Source of the DNA: Linum tenue
Taxonomy: Eukaryota; Streptophyta; Magnoliopsida; Malpighiales; Linaceae
Assembly (NCBI GenBank): GCA_946122785.1
Contig: CAMGYJ010000007.1
Span: forward strand, 42,495,587-42,559,586
Length of the DNA: 64,000 nt
Direction of reading: 5' to 3'
Shown: piece by piece, positions 22,699-39,816 of the stretch
Layout: each line of letters starts with the position of its first letter
Numbering within the stretch: position 1 is the first letter of the stretch
Notes under the pieces: model-generated
Databases searched by the model: none
The model's input: only the letters and a program-made list of their open reading frames with translations
What the model was told of the DNA's origin: nothing
Translations under genes and position numbers: made by a program

Positions 22699-22880
22699 AT
22701 GGATGTAAAAAAGGAGTTCATTACCTCTTTCAAAGATGGGATAAGTAAAATAGAGGAAGCGACTCTGATCTGCGAGAGCATCGCCATGAGAGTTTTCCCA
22801 AAGGAATCAGATCCCAAAGCGCACTACGCGTACCGCGTGAGGGATCGGCTGAGGAAGCAGGTTCCAGCGATTCCACATGC
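22699..22880 (+). pseudogene. Captured fragment of a DUF2828-family gene
   Basis: About 60 codons reading ISKIEEATLICESIAMRVFP then HYAYRVRDRLRKQV. The combination of ATLICESIA, the P-(R/K)-E-S-D block and HYAYRVRDRLRK is characteristic of the plant DUF2828 family (proteins of about 600 aa, function unknown), from memory of the family. Compared with it, a few residues between SDP and AHYAYR are missing, and the frame leaves the family after KQV. It has an ATG (22699) but only a tenth of the usual length, so it is a Pack-MULE passenger. Confidence 0.7.
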
Positions 22881-23248
22881 AACCACTCCTTCGTCGACAT
22901 CGCTCTTATAGCTCCGATCCTTGCTCGCCTCGGCTACAACAAGCTAGTCATGGCGGTTCTAATCCCTTCTCCAACTTCACCGACACGCATATTGATAGCG
23001 ATTGCCGGCGAGGGATTGTGGCTGCTGCTGTTGCTGGTGGTCGCGAAGCCGTCGACGGAGAAAAGAATGCCGGAGGGTCCAGAATAGGGGAGGCGGAATC
23101 GGAGGATAGGGTAAAGCGGAGAAGGGGAAACGGATGATATATTTATTGAATTTTATTATATTAGCAATTGTGTGTAATTACCCCTCTACCCTGTTGTTAC
23201 TATAACAACATTTAGGGTGTTGTTATTCTATCCGGACCCTCGAATTTT

Positions 23249-23500
23249 GCGTTGAATAGAATATAGAAAAGATAGCTTTTAGTTTACAAAAATACAAATT
23301 AATTTCACACGGTACATGCTATAAGTTTTCACTATGTCGGGTGAATTAATTTAGCCTTTACAACATTAGTTTACACCTCTCATTATAAAATATTAAAAAA
23401 CAAATATCATGAAACTAAAGGTAAAACAAAATATTGTTAGTCTAATGTAGTTATAGTGGATTTTCTGGATTAATTGTTGTAGTTAGTAGTAGATCAAACA
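23249..23500. other. AT-rich spacer
   Basis: Nothing recognisable between the Pack-MULE and the small MITE at 23501. Confidence 0.4.
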
Positions 23501-23689
23501 GAAGTTTGGTTTGTCCAGTGAGGTTTTTGTGGGTTAGTCTCTGGGGTTAGTGATTAACCACTAAATATAAAAGTTATTATTTTACTAATCACACCCAACC
23601 CACTACCCACAACTTGTGAGTTTGGTTAAGCACAATATGTGCGGGTTGGTACGATTTGCGGATTACCCACAAATCGCAAACCAAACTTC
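23501..23689. mobile_element. Small inverted-repeat element (MITE-like)
   Basis: A 189 bp segment with perfect 13 bp inverted ends GAAGTTTGGTTTG (23501-23513 and inverted 23677-23689), and further complementary blocks (GTGGGTTAGT / ACCCACAA). No clear target duplication, so the class is unknown. Confidence 0.55.
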
Positions 23690-24192
23690 CACCTTTAATA
23701 GTGTTAGCATTTTGTCCTGTGTTGAGAAAGTGGTAACAAATTTCGGGCTAGTGGATTGTTTGGGAATCACCTTCCCCGTGGTAGTTTTTTTTTTAAGAAA
23801 TTTTTTTTGCCTAGTTTGAGTTATTTTTAAAGATTATTAATTCTCGTTTACAAAAGGATCTTTTTTCGTTGAATAATTTTTTTTTTTATCTTACCACCAT
23901 TTTAACTCAACAGTTTTATGTGTGGCGAAATTAACTCAACAATTTCAATAAAGCCAAAAATGACAACCGATTCCAACACCACAGTCGAAAGGAATTCCAG
24001 CTCAGTGCTAATTAACATCGCCTCCTTTGGATTATAGAACAAAAAGAAGAATACGGCCGGCAATAAAAAACAAAACATATCTGGTTTAAAGTTGCATGGA
24101 AAGCACCACCGCTCAGGAATGTATGGAAGAGTTAGAAAATCTACAAATATATTACAGATGAGTGAGAAGTTTTTCAATATTTTAAAATTTTC

Positions 24193-24610
24193 GCAACGAG
24201 AGCGAAAGTAGGAAGGATAACTGTGTTTTCACAATCATTATTTATTTTTTATTTATAAGAAAAAAATATATCAATCTCGAGATTCTAACCATGGTCTTTC
24301 CAAACTAAGACAATAACCATTACCACTTACGCTAAAGAAATCTTTTGTATCTTTTTTAGTAAAAAATCTGAAAAACTGAAATCTAAAATCATACGACTTT
24401 TCTATTACTGTTAGCTAGCCCACTAACTTTCCCGTAAGTACTTTCTTTGTTATTTGATATTTTAATTTTCATATTTTGATTATTTTAATTTGAGTTTAAT
24501 AATAAATTTAATTTATGTCTATCTTATAAATGGATGGTAATTTTAAAATTGAAACCCAAATATCATTGATTCGAATATTACATATTGAATTGCAGTATTG
24601 AATGTGTAGA
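24193..24610 (-). repeat. Dispersed repeat with tRNA-like promoter boxes, copy 1
   Basis: Homologous over its length to 49241-49645, starting with GCAACGAGAG and ending near CATATTGAATTGCAGTATTG. On the minus strand it has a pol III A-box-like TAGCGTAAGTGG (about 24322-24333) and a B-box-like GGTTAGAATCT (about 24283-24293). The tRNA-like head suggests a SINE, but homology extends well beyond it on both sides. Confidence 0.65.
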
Positions 24611-24857
24611 TCACTCTCTTGATAATATCACATGATTGGACAAATGAGTGAGTTTAAAAGAACACAATTTCTGAATACCAATTTTTCTAGATGATTTCAA
24701 TTATTTAAATATTTTATCTGATATGATAATTGACCATATGTATCATTTATAGTTAATTAGTTTAATATAAAATAACCGCAATACAAGACAAATCAGGAAA
24801 GTCGAGCTGGAGTTTTCATGGATGCATTGATGTGGTCGTGTGTATTAGCAAGGTAAG

Positions 24858-25562
24858 TAGGGATGGCAATGGGTCGGGTTGGGTCGGGTTTTGCCGAACC
24901 CAAACCCAAACCCATGGGTTTATCCGTGAGGAACCCGGGGTAAAACCCACTAGGTTTGAAAAACTCAAAACCAACCCAACTCGCTGGGTATCCGAGGGTT
25001 CATGGGTACCCATGAGTTTTTTTCGTAAAAAATTTACAATAACAAGTTCCTATCAAAATAAAAGTCAAATATCAATCTCTCAATACAAATTATCCATATA
25101 TAAAACACCATTCTAGAAAATTCAAGCAAATCACAAATTAACCATACAAATTGTTCAACACCAATCTAGAAAACTCTAGAAAATTGAAGCAAATCCCAAA
25201 GTATCCATAAACAAAATGATTAATTGAAAGCTTCTTCCTCGTTATCAATTAAAATTCTTCACTCTCCACTCGATAATATCAACTTCATTCTACACAATTA
25301 GAAAGAAAATTAGACATGTCTTCATAAACATAAAGAAGATTAGTTGTTTAGAATATTAAATATATCGGGAAAATTAATTATATGGATGTTGGCGGGTACC
25401 CATGGGGTGGGTTTACCTAAACTCAAACCCAACCCAACCCGGTGAATATTAAAGGGATTTAAACCCAAATCCAGCCCAAAACCCGTCAACACGGGTTTTA
25501 CCTGCGTTGACCGGTTGGGTCGGGTAGGGTATCCGTGGGTTCGGGTTAAGTTGTCATTCCTA
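24858..25562. mobile_element. hAT MITE, TAGGGATGGCAA family (copy 2)
   Basis: A 705 bp element with ends TAGGGATGGCAATGGGTCGGG and, inverted, TAGGAATGACAACTTAACCCG; flanks aaggtaag (24850-24857) and aaggtagg (25563-25570) match 7 of 8. The arms are packed with GGGTTT/AAACCC motifs; the centre is AT-rich. Same family as 7619-8212, with more diverged ends and duplication, so probably older. Confidence 0.85.
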
Positions 25563-25570
25563 AAGGTAGG

Positions 25571-25917
25571 TACCACAAGATAGGTTTAACTTTTTTGTTG
25601 AGTGAATAAGATTGGACTTCAACTAAATTTAGAGTATGTTCGTTGATAAATAATTTTTTCATTGCAGAGTATGGATAGAAAATGTTATTTTCTTACTAAT
25701 TTTGATATTGTATTATGCAGAATATTTTAATGTTTAGATACTATTATATAGGTATTGTTTCTCAAGCATAAGAAATAAATATTGAGTAAAGGTTATGATC
25801 ACGAGTTTTCTATTTATGCTACGCTTTTTTAGACAAACACTTTTTTTGTTATGTCAATTTTCTTTTCAGAGTGACTACATCATTAAATTGACAAGTTATG
25901 AATAGTTATTCATGAGT
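25571..25917. other. AT-rich spacer
   Basis: No gene or repeat recognised. Confidence 0.4.
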
Positions 25918-26248
25918 GTTATAACCAAGGTTGTTACACCTCTATTGGGTGGTTGGTTGGACTAGGTCCGACCAAAGTCGTGTTCCAAAACCGGCTCTAC
26001 AAAACCAAGTGTCTGATCGCTAGCGAGGGAGAAGAATAGAGAGGGAAGGGGGAGGGGGAGAGAGGCAAGAGGATGGTGGGTGGATCTTGAAATAAGTATG
26101 TTTTCTTATGGAATTAGAGTTTTTAATAGATATAAGTTATTACATTCCATTTCAGTCACTAAATTTCTATCTTATATATAAATATATTTAGAAAAGGTGT
26201 AAAACGGCTCAAACAGGTTGGACCTCAATCAAACCATTAAACTTCAAA

Positions 26249-28118
26249 GGCAAAATACACCTGTATAGCCATAACTTTCACGTTTATGACAAATATAGCC
26301 ATATCTATTTGAAAACACGAAATAGCCCAAAAAACGGAGGGTAGTGTGACAAATCTAGCCAAATCTGTTAGAAACTTTTACACCGTTTGTGACTCCGTTA
26401 AATCATTTGACGGAATGCTGACGAGGACGGAATCCGACCTCCACATCAGCGACACATCAGCAAACAGTCATCATATCATTGCCACGTCATTTGAGTAATA
26501 TAAATAAATAATTTTTAAATTAAAAAATACAAAAAATTAATTTTCTACTTTTTCTTGTTCAATGCACATTGAATCTCCCTCGTCGCGGCGGCGGGTCTCC
26601 GGGATTTCAAGGGCGATGACAGGGGATTTGTCGGGGATTCAAAGCAACACCCAAGATTCAGATTGAGTACGATTCAAAACAAGAAACCATAAATAGAAGA
26701 AATCGTTGGATGAATTGAGAGGAAAAATCGTTGGCCAGAAGTTGTGCGCGGATGCTCCTGGTGACAGGGCGAGCGATCTGCTTCTTGGGGATTTCAGGGG
26801 CGACGCCAGCTGCCAGATTCCTGATGTCGCCTAGAGCTCACCGGCTCTTGTTCTCCCTTCCGGCGGCCATTGTTTTCTTTTGCAGTTCTAGATGCTTGTT
26901 CAAATCCTATGTTCCTAGAACACCCAAGGTAATAAAGCACAGCTGATAGAATTCTCCAGGAATACCACTCGTATATGCTCTTAGAGCAGAGCTCGACATA
27001 GTTAGGAACCAAGTCAACCATTTGATCTAAGACCAGAAGTCAAGCCGCCACGAGATCATCAACCTCATCAATCGCTGTGAGGAAGAAAAGCTAGCTAGCA
27101 TGGTTGTCACGCCGGCCGGCGTGCCACCGGTTGTACCGGGTTCAACCGGTAGCGGTCATAAAACCGGCGTGACACCACCGGTATGACCGGCGTGATCGAT
27201 ATACGAATCTCTAAGTAAAATGACCTTATTTTAGAGAATTTAATTGATAAAAATTATTTTATTATTTATTTTATGAGTATAAAAGTTAAATATTGATGTT
27301 ATTTGTTGGATTCAAGTATAAATGTTTAGGTATTGACGTTAAATGTCATGTTTAAATATGAGTATTTATAATTTTATTTGTAATATTGACCGGCATGAAC
27401 CGGCACAAACCGGTATGTGCCACCGGTTGAACCATTCCACTTGCTAAACCGGCACACTGGCATAAACCGGTTTGACAACCTTGCTAGCTAGAGAAGCAAT
27501 GAACGAAGGTAAAGAGGAAACCCCCCTTTACTTTTGAAACATAATCTGCATCGGCCAGCAACACCACCTCAAGTTGAATCCTCCTTTACTTTTTGTTGCT
27601 GTTTCCCATCCTCTTCTTCCTCCTCCTCCTCCGCCCAGCTCGGCGACCGCGTCATCGACCGCCACAATCCCATCATCAGAGACCTCGAAGAGCACCTCGA
27701 GTCCTTCCGAACCCGCCTTGTACTGCTTCCCACCATGGATTATTAAAGAATCAAAGGATGCAGTGGTGAAAAAGGGATTGAGGAGGAGTTTTCTATATCT
27801 GGAGATTAGGGATTTTGGTTTTGAATGTTGGATTTGGGAATGGAGAGAGGGGAGGCATTATTCGCAGTGGAAGAGGAAAGGAGAGAGGGGAGAGAAAATA
27901 AAAATTTTTAATTAATTTCTTTTTATTTTTTGTTTTTGTTTCAGTTAATTCCACATATTGACAAAATATTGCTAACTCAGATTTTTCTGTTAGTCCAGTC
28001 ATACCGTTATATAACACCGTTAAAGGGATGGACGGACTTGGCTATTTTTGGTTTTCGAATAATTATGGCTATATTTGTCACAAACGTGAAAGTTATGGCT
28101 ATACAAGTGTATTTTGCC
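26249..28118. mobile_element. Mutator-like element (middle layer of the nest)
   Basis: An 1870 bp element with highly similar inverted ends of about 55-70 bp beginning GGCAAAATACACCTGTATAG and, inverted, GGCAAAATACACTTGTATAG, then the shared CCATAACTTTCACGTTT block. It is flanked by a perfect 9 bp duplication aacttcaaa (26240-26248 and 28119-28127). No transposase. The interior has GC-rich exon-like segments (26560-27090 and 27530-27900) that look like captured host DNA, with frames such as MVDLVPNYVELCSKSIYEWY on the minus strand, which I do not recognise. Part of the interior is interrupted by a hAT MITE. Confidence 0.9.
27099..27483. mobile_element. hAT MITE (innermost layer of the nest)
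   Basis: A 385 bp element with ends CATGGTTGTCACGCCGG and, inverted, CAAGGTTGTCAAACCGG, flanked by a perfect 8 bp duplication ctagctag (27091-27098 and 27484-27491). The arms are full of CCGG motifs. Same family as the outermost element. Confidence 0.87.
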
Positions 28119-28339
28119 AACTTCAAACTACTTGTTTGACCGGCTCAACAACTTGAACCGGTTTGACAACTTTGGTTATGACAATTAAGCTTTCAATGTT
28201 CATCATTGATGAAAAGTTATAAGAATTTCGAAAATAGAAAAATAATTTTGATGTCATCTAAATGTCATACGAAATTCAGCATTTCAAGTAATTTAAAAAA
28301 TTTAAATACACATCATACATACATTGTATTCAATGACAT

Positions 28340-28367
28340 CCGACCAACGGGTCGGACAACAAGCTAG
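28340..28367 (+). mobile_element. Helitron 3' terminus (end 1)
   Basis: A perfect 6 bp stem hairpin CCGACC-AACG-GGTCGG (28340-28355), eight bases, then CTAG followed by T: the standard 3' end of a plant Helitron inserted at an AT site. Nearly the same terminus occurs at 53628-53655. The 5' end (TC after A) was not located, so the length is unknown. Confidence 0.78.
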
Positions 28368-28487
28368 TAGGGAATAAATTGAAGTTGTGATTCGATTTCC
28401 CTTATAGACAAACTTTTTTCTGGTTTCTAATTAATACACAAGTTTTTTTTTAATTGTTTGTCAAAAATTCTTATTATAGGCTAAAGT

Positions 28488-29064
28488 CAGGGGCGGATCC
28501 AGGTGTAGGGGTTGGGTGTCCCGGCAAAAATTTGGGATAAAAACTAATCAACCCCTGATTGTAGTTTGAGTATAAAAAAAGAAAAAGAAAAAAATGATAG
28601 TGTATGTGATTTAAATCTATAACATAGTAGTTACATCTTTTCTATTTGAGTCCACATCGTTTGTTGTTGTGATTTTTTCATAAATTCTCAAAATTTTCAA
28701 AGTCTAAAATTAAACCCACAAACTATCCCTTGACCCTATCGTTTCTAATGGTCTATTTGCTCCTCAAAGTTGTGTTGATTTTATCAATGGCAACTCCAAG
28801 TATTGAGACTTGAGAGAGCTTTTTCAGTTTTGAGTTATATCAAGAACAAGTTTCGGAATCGAATAGATGATCAATTCATTAATGATTGTCTAGTAAGATA
28901 TATTGAAATAGATGTGTGGAGCATAGTAGACAATGAGTAACACGTCGTTGACTTTTATTGCAACTTGTGTTAGTCGAATAGTTTCTTTATTAATATATTT
29001 TTTTTATTTTTAATTTAATTTTTGAGTGAGACGTCCTTATATAAAATTTCTGGGTTCGCCACTG
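28488..29064 (+). mobile_element. Decayed hAT element with transposase tail
   Basis: The ends CAGGGGCGGATCCAG and (inverted) CAGTGGCGAACCCAG are typical of a large plant hAT family whose transposases resemble zinc-finger MYM-type protein 1. The flanks no longer match. The interior retains the C-terminal coding tail at 28812-28940 and lacks the rest, so it is an internally deleted, old copy. Confidence 0.75.
28812..28940 (+). pseudogene. hAT transposase C-terminal (dimerisation) remnant
   Basis: Forty-two codons ending in TAA read ERAFSVLSYIKNKFRNRIDD then FINDCLVRYIEIDVW, which matches the hAT C-terminal dimerisation region (ERAFSxxxxIKxxxRNRxxDxFxNDCxxxxIE). No catalytic part remains upstream, so it is non-functional. 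Confidence 0.8.
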
Positions 29065-29186
29065 TTTGTAGTAGTCGGTAGCAGTTTGTGTTTTTGTGTA
29101 AATTGCATAATTTTGTAAGCTAAAATGTAAAGACCGAGAAATAATTTCCTTTTCCAGGTTGCTGCATAATAGATTAATGAAATTTT

Positions 29187-29945
29187 TTATATTGTCCATA
29201 AAAAAATTGCACTTGTTTCTTTCATCCCAAACTCGGTTTGAAAAGCTTCAACTTGCATTTGTCCAGACACTTTTCGATAAATACTTCTCCCCCCACGTGA
29301 GGAAGTTCGTAACTCGTAAGCACAAGCCACATCCTCGTCTTCTATTGTCAACACCTTCTTCTTCTCTCCCACCCCAAAAATGAAGCTACCCGAAGCGGGA
29401 TCATAATGCTCTATCATTGTCGACATCAGAAACTTATCGGTGCCGCTCATTCGTATCTCCAACAATCCATCGAATCCCGCCTTCTGTAGCTCTTTCTCAC
29501 ATTCTTCAGTGTAAGCCTCATCCTGCTTCCATAATTCCACAACACTCAACAACGATGATGTGTGCAACCGATGTTGCGTTTCATTTGCTTTCTTCCCAGG
29601 TTCTGCTGCTTCCTTATCCTTCCCAACACCTTTTTCAACACCTTTCCCACCACCTACCCCTACATCTTTCCCGTTGCCCTTCCCAAAAGTTTTCCCACCC
29701 ATTTTCCCAGCAGGAGTGTCACTAGCATTATTACCACGCACTTTAGAAGTAACACCCTTGTCCGTTTTTGCAGCACGCTCCCCATCGTCATCACCAACAT
29801 TATCTATAGGAGGAAGATCATCTTTTGCAACAGGACAATCTTCTGAAGTAGGAACATCTTCAAGAGCAGGAGGATCTACTAAGGGTTTACGGTCGCGTTT
29901 CGGAACACGCTTCTTCGTTCGCGCCATTATTCCAAACCTGTCCAA
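29187..29945 (-). CDS. Ulp1/DUF1985-like transposon-associated protein, N-terminal part
   Basis: An open frame of 252 codons; the more natural start is the second ATG at 29927 (MARTKKRVPKRDRK, a basic nuclear-localisation-like N-terminus). Residues about 25-75 are acidic/Pro-rich, 75-130 are Gly/Lys repeats (GKGNGKDVGVGGGKGVEKGV), and 150-235 read KAGFDGLLEIR, MIEHYDPASGSFIFG and KKKVLTIEDEDVACAYEL. That last block resembles the 'GFxxLLxIxC...W(L)xxHFDpxS...LtpEDVxxxxGLP' region of plant proteins bearing a C-terminal Ulp1 cysteine protease, many spread by Mutator-like elements; this link is from family memory. The protease part is absent and the frame stops near 29187, so it is truncated or has unseen downstream exons. 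It may be expressed or a pseudogene. Confidence 0.5.
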   Translation of the reverse strand: MDRFGIMARTKKRVPKRDRKPLVDPPALEDVPTSEDCPVAKDDLPPIDNVGDDDGERAAKTDKGVTSKVRGNNASDTPAGKMGGKTFGKGNGKDVGVGGGKGVEKGVGKDKEAAEPGKKANETQHRLHTSSLLSVVELWKQDEAYTEECEKELQKAGFDGLLEIRMSGTDKFLMSTMIEHYDPASGSFIFGVGEKKKVLTIEDEDVACAYELRTSSRGGRSIYRKVSGQMQVEAFQTEFGMKETSAIFLWTI

Positions 29946-30400
29946 CGCAAACTAATATTCAGAAAAGGGGTACAAACACAACACAATGAAGACAAGTAAT
30001 ATGCAGGACTGAAACAAGAAGTATTGTCAAACTACATACCATCAATACACAATGAAGACACACCTAATATTTATAACCAAAACAATCAGTATTCTACAAC
30101 TACAGACTCAACATCAAGGAAGACACAAGTAGTATTCGGAACATTTATACAACAAAAGTACAATCCCAGTAATCACAAACTAATATTGAGAAACTAAAGA
30201 CGAACACAACACATCGAAGACAATTAATATTCAGAACAGAAACAACCAGTATTGTCAAACTACAGACCATCGGTAAACAATGAAGACACAACTAATATTC
30301 ATAACAGAAAGAACTAGTATTCATAACACAAAGAAAACTAGTAGCAAATAAAAACATCACAAACTCAATAATCAACTACAATGGAGGATTCAGGTAACAA
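29946..30400. repeat. Degenerate tandem repeat upstream of the Ulp1-like ORF
   Basis: Recurring words actaatattcagaa, gaaacaaccagtattgtcaa, ctacagaccatc and acaatgaagacaca (for example around 29950, 30010, 30205 and 30260) mark imperfect repeats of roughly 60-75 bp, probably intronic or untranslated for the minus-strand ORF. Confidence 0.55.
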
Positions 30401-31647
30401 CTACTTTTAGATACACTCACTTTTAGTGATTCTAAGCAAGAAGCCACAACTCCCAAAACACGCTCACACAAGTCGCATTATGAAGAAAACCCTTCAAATT
30501 GACTCCATTTTTACTTGTACAAAAAAAAAAACCCAACTCGTATTCAAGAAACCGTAAACACCAAAAATTTCAATTAAAGTGAGAACCCATACCGAGAAAG
30601 TGAGGGAGAGACGGAGATTTGTCCTCGCCGATATTCAAACGTGCTTCAGTCGAACTAGGGAGAACTCAACGGAGATAACTCTTCCTCGTCGAAGATGTCT
30701 TGGTTTTGGGGTCGCCTGGTCGTCGCATTCCTCCTTCCTCTTCGTCGCCTTCCTTGTTCCGACTTTCTCGTCGTCGTCGCCTTTCTTTGTGGGTGGTCTT
30801 TGGGTCAAGAGAAAGAGAGGAAGAAAAAGAAGAGAGAAAGAAGAAGCAGAGAGAAAGAAGAAAAGAAGAAGAGTGAAGGACGGTTCTACGAGAAAGTTTC
30901 TTTTTATAAATTTTTATTTTTTATTTTCAAATTTCCTCTCTCACCTGTCGAACCCACCCAGTGTCCCTCAGCTCAGTTCAGCCAGCTAAACTTTCCCCTT
31001 TTCTCACACCCTCAGTCCGCCCCAGCTTAAATTATTCATGGTCAATCAATTGAGGCTTTGGCGACGTGGCCCAATCAATGTGCTTTGAGCGAAAATGCTG
31101 ATTAATCTTGTTTAAGAATGTAACCTTATTCCGGTTTTTTATCGATTGATGGAATAAAAGTTGATTAATCTTGTAAAAAAAAAACATAGAAAATGCTATG
31201 TTCACCATAACTAGAACAAATGAACAGCAACATTATTCTCCAAATATATGGTATAATTTTAATTAATTATTATTATTTAGGTTTCCTAAAAATGTGAATT
31301 TTCCCTCTTCGAATCCGCTTCACATAAATAAAAAAGGAAAAAAAGGAGCCTTTTCTTTTTAATAAAGACAACAAAGCCTCCCCTCCCTTTTGTTATGAGT
31401 GGCTTCCTTCCTTCGTTCACTCTCTCTCTCTCTCTGCAAATCCGCCATTGTCGTCTCCCTGTCTCCCTCTTCCGGGAGACTGATCTCCCGCCCTCTCTCT
31501 CTCTCTGCATTATTCGCCCCCTTCTCCATTGCCCTAAATCTAATCTCTCCATTCCTTTTCTCCCTTTTTCGCAAAAAAATTTTCCTCCTTTTTTATTTTC
31601 TTTTCTGTTCTCTTTCCCGTTTGATTTGGGAGTCGCCGATAATTAAA
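30401..31647. other. Divergent spacer between the Ulp1-like ORF and the UBP gene
   Basis: 30580-30900 is purine-rich with ATG-bearing frames that look compositional. 31380-31640 is CT-rich (CTCTCTCT tracts at 31417-31433 and 31495-31505), typical of a plant 5' leader, and probably belongs to the UBP transcript. No separate gene supported. Confidence 0.45.
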
Positions 31648-38383
<6,736 letters not shown>

Positions 38384-39760
38384 GAGTGTGAACTATGTCC
38401 GAGAGCAAACATAGAGGCTAGTGTCATCATTAACAGTTTTTTTTCCCCGTTTTCTCTTCTTAGGACTACAGATGGAAACCCAATTCTTTTGTTCTTACCA
38501 TTATTTTGTCGATCTTATCGAACGTGAGAGGATATTTAACCCGAAATAGGTGCGCATGAGATGACTGTATCATAGGAACAACCAAAAGGAAGACAAGCAT
38601 ACATGAAAAGAGTGGTCTCTTTTCAGACTTTATATACCCGTAGCCAACATTAGTGGAAGAAAGACTTCTTATAAGAGGTTGATTTTAGATCCTCTTTCAA
38701 GTGTGGTTTAGTTGCCAATTTTTTTTCTCTAGTGTTGCTTAGTTTCTATACCTGTACAACTCGTGATCTCTGAGTGCTAGATAATTTTGGACATTGGTGG
38801 GTAATCAGTTATGTGCCATTTCAGAAATTTCTCTTGAAACATTAATGTTATAAAGAACCAGATCAACGGGTGCAGAAGGCTAGAGCCTTTGCCCAAAGTT
38901 CATGATCTTGCTTTGAGGTCACTCTGCTGAACTTGCCAAAGATGAGTGATTCTTTGGTGGTCTGATTTAGACCTTAAAAACAGGTCAGGAATCCAAAGTG
39001 TTAAATTGTGTGTCGATGATCATGCTCGTATAAGGATTATCGCAACTTTGTTATGAACCTTACTGGCGCGATCTCTGGTATGATTTTACATACCTAATTT
39101 GAAAGTTCATGATAAAGCAGAAAATGAAGAGAGTTGGGACCAAGTAGGGCATAGAATTGAGTTGTAATATTTTAGAGGACTAATATATTTGTGGGTGGCA
39201 AACAAAAGGGTTCATGTGCACTGAATGTGGAGGAAAATTGTGAAAAATGAAGGAAAGGAAGAAAACAAGATGGGGAAAAATGAAGTGCATGTAGATGAGT
39301 GATGAAGAAATGCTGAAAAGCATGATTGACTGCTTCACTAACCTTTGGAGTTTAAGCTTTGACGGCCAGTCTACAGTTTCACCCCACCAATGATGCTTTT
39401 CTTGCAAATGGACCATGAAAAACACTCAAGTCAGTTCAGAATTGGCAGCCATCTATAACCAAACACTCGATCAACAAATACATTTAAGTTATCTGCTTCA
39501 ATGTAGTAATAGCCACACCAAACATGAAAAAAGACTATAATAATTTACCTGATCCTCTGTCAGAAGAGCTCTCTTCGTACTAATCCCAGTTTCTTTTTGT
39601 ATGCTCCTGTCAAAGCTGCTTTGGCAGTCGATGGAACACCATCCAAAGGATTTTGTAAACAGCATACGACCATGTCCACTAGCATCAGCAGTTTTAGCGG
39701 AATCTTTTGACTAACCTAAACCACAAAGGATCAGCCACATCCGAAGCAATACTTCGATTT
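38384..39760. other. UBP 3' UTR and intergenic DNA
   Basis: The first 300 bp or so are presumably the UBP 3' untranslated region. The rest is AT-rich with no recognised gene, repeat or element. Confidence 0.4.
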
Positions 39761-39816
39761 GTCATAAACCAGTTGGTCCCAATAACTCGAGTTATTGGGA
39801 CCAACTGGTTTATGAC
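39761..39816. repeat. Perfect 56 bp palindrome, copy 1
   Basis: A perfect inverted repeat of 28 + 28 bases centred on ctcgag (begins gtcataaaccagttggtccc), made of an LTR tail facing its own inverted copy with no spacer. Identical to copy 2. Confidence 0.9.

Larger units (their letters stand above)
20359..23239. mobile_element. Pack-MULE (Mutator-like element carrying gene fragments)
   Basis: A 2881 bp element with inverted ends of about 45 bp: GGGACTAGATACTATAACAA at the left and, inverted, GGGTCCGGATAGAATAACAA at the right, continuing with matching ACACCCT and TGTTGTTAT blocks. It is flanked by a perfect 9 bp duplication tcgaatttt (20350-20358 and 23240-23248), diagnostic for Mutator-type transposition. 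There is no MURA-type transposase. The interior holds tandem repeats, two stretches that look like captured exons of different genes in opposite orientations, and further undefined sequence. It sits about 520 bp upstream of the potassium transporter start codon. Confidence 0.92.
25926..28174. mobile_element. hAT MITE (outer layer of a three-layer nest)
   Basis: Left end CAAGGTTGTTACACC and right end, inverted, CAAAGTTGTCAAACCGG; flanks gttataac (25918-25925) and gttatgac (28175-28182) match 7 of 8. Without the MULE inserted at 26249-28118 and its duplication it is about 370 bp, similar to its relative at 27099-27483 (385 bp). The right arm carries ACCGGTTTGAC and GACCGGCTCAA blocks, as in that relative. 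Confidence 0.75.
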
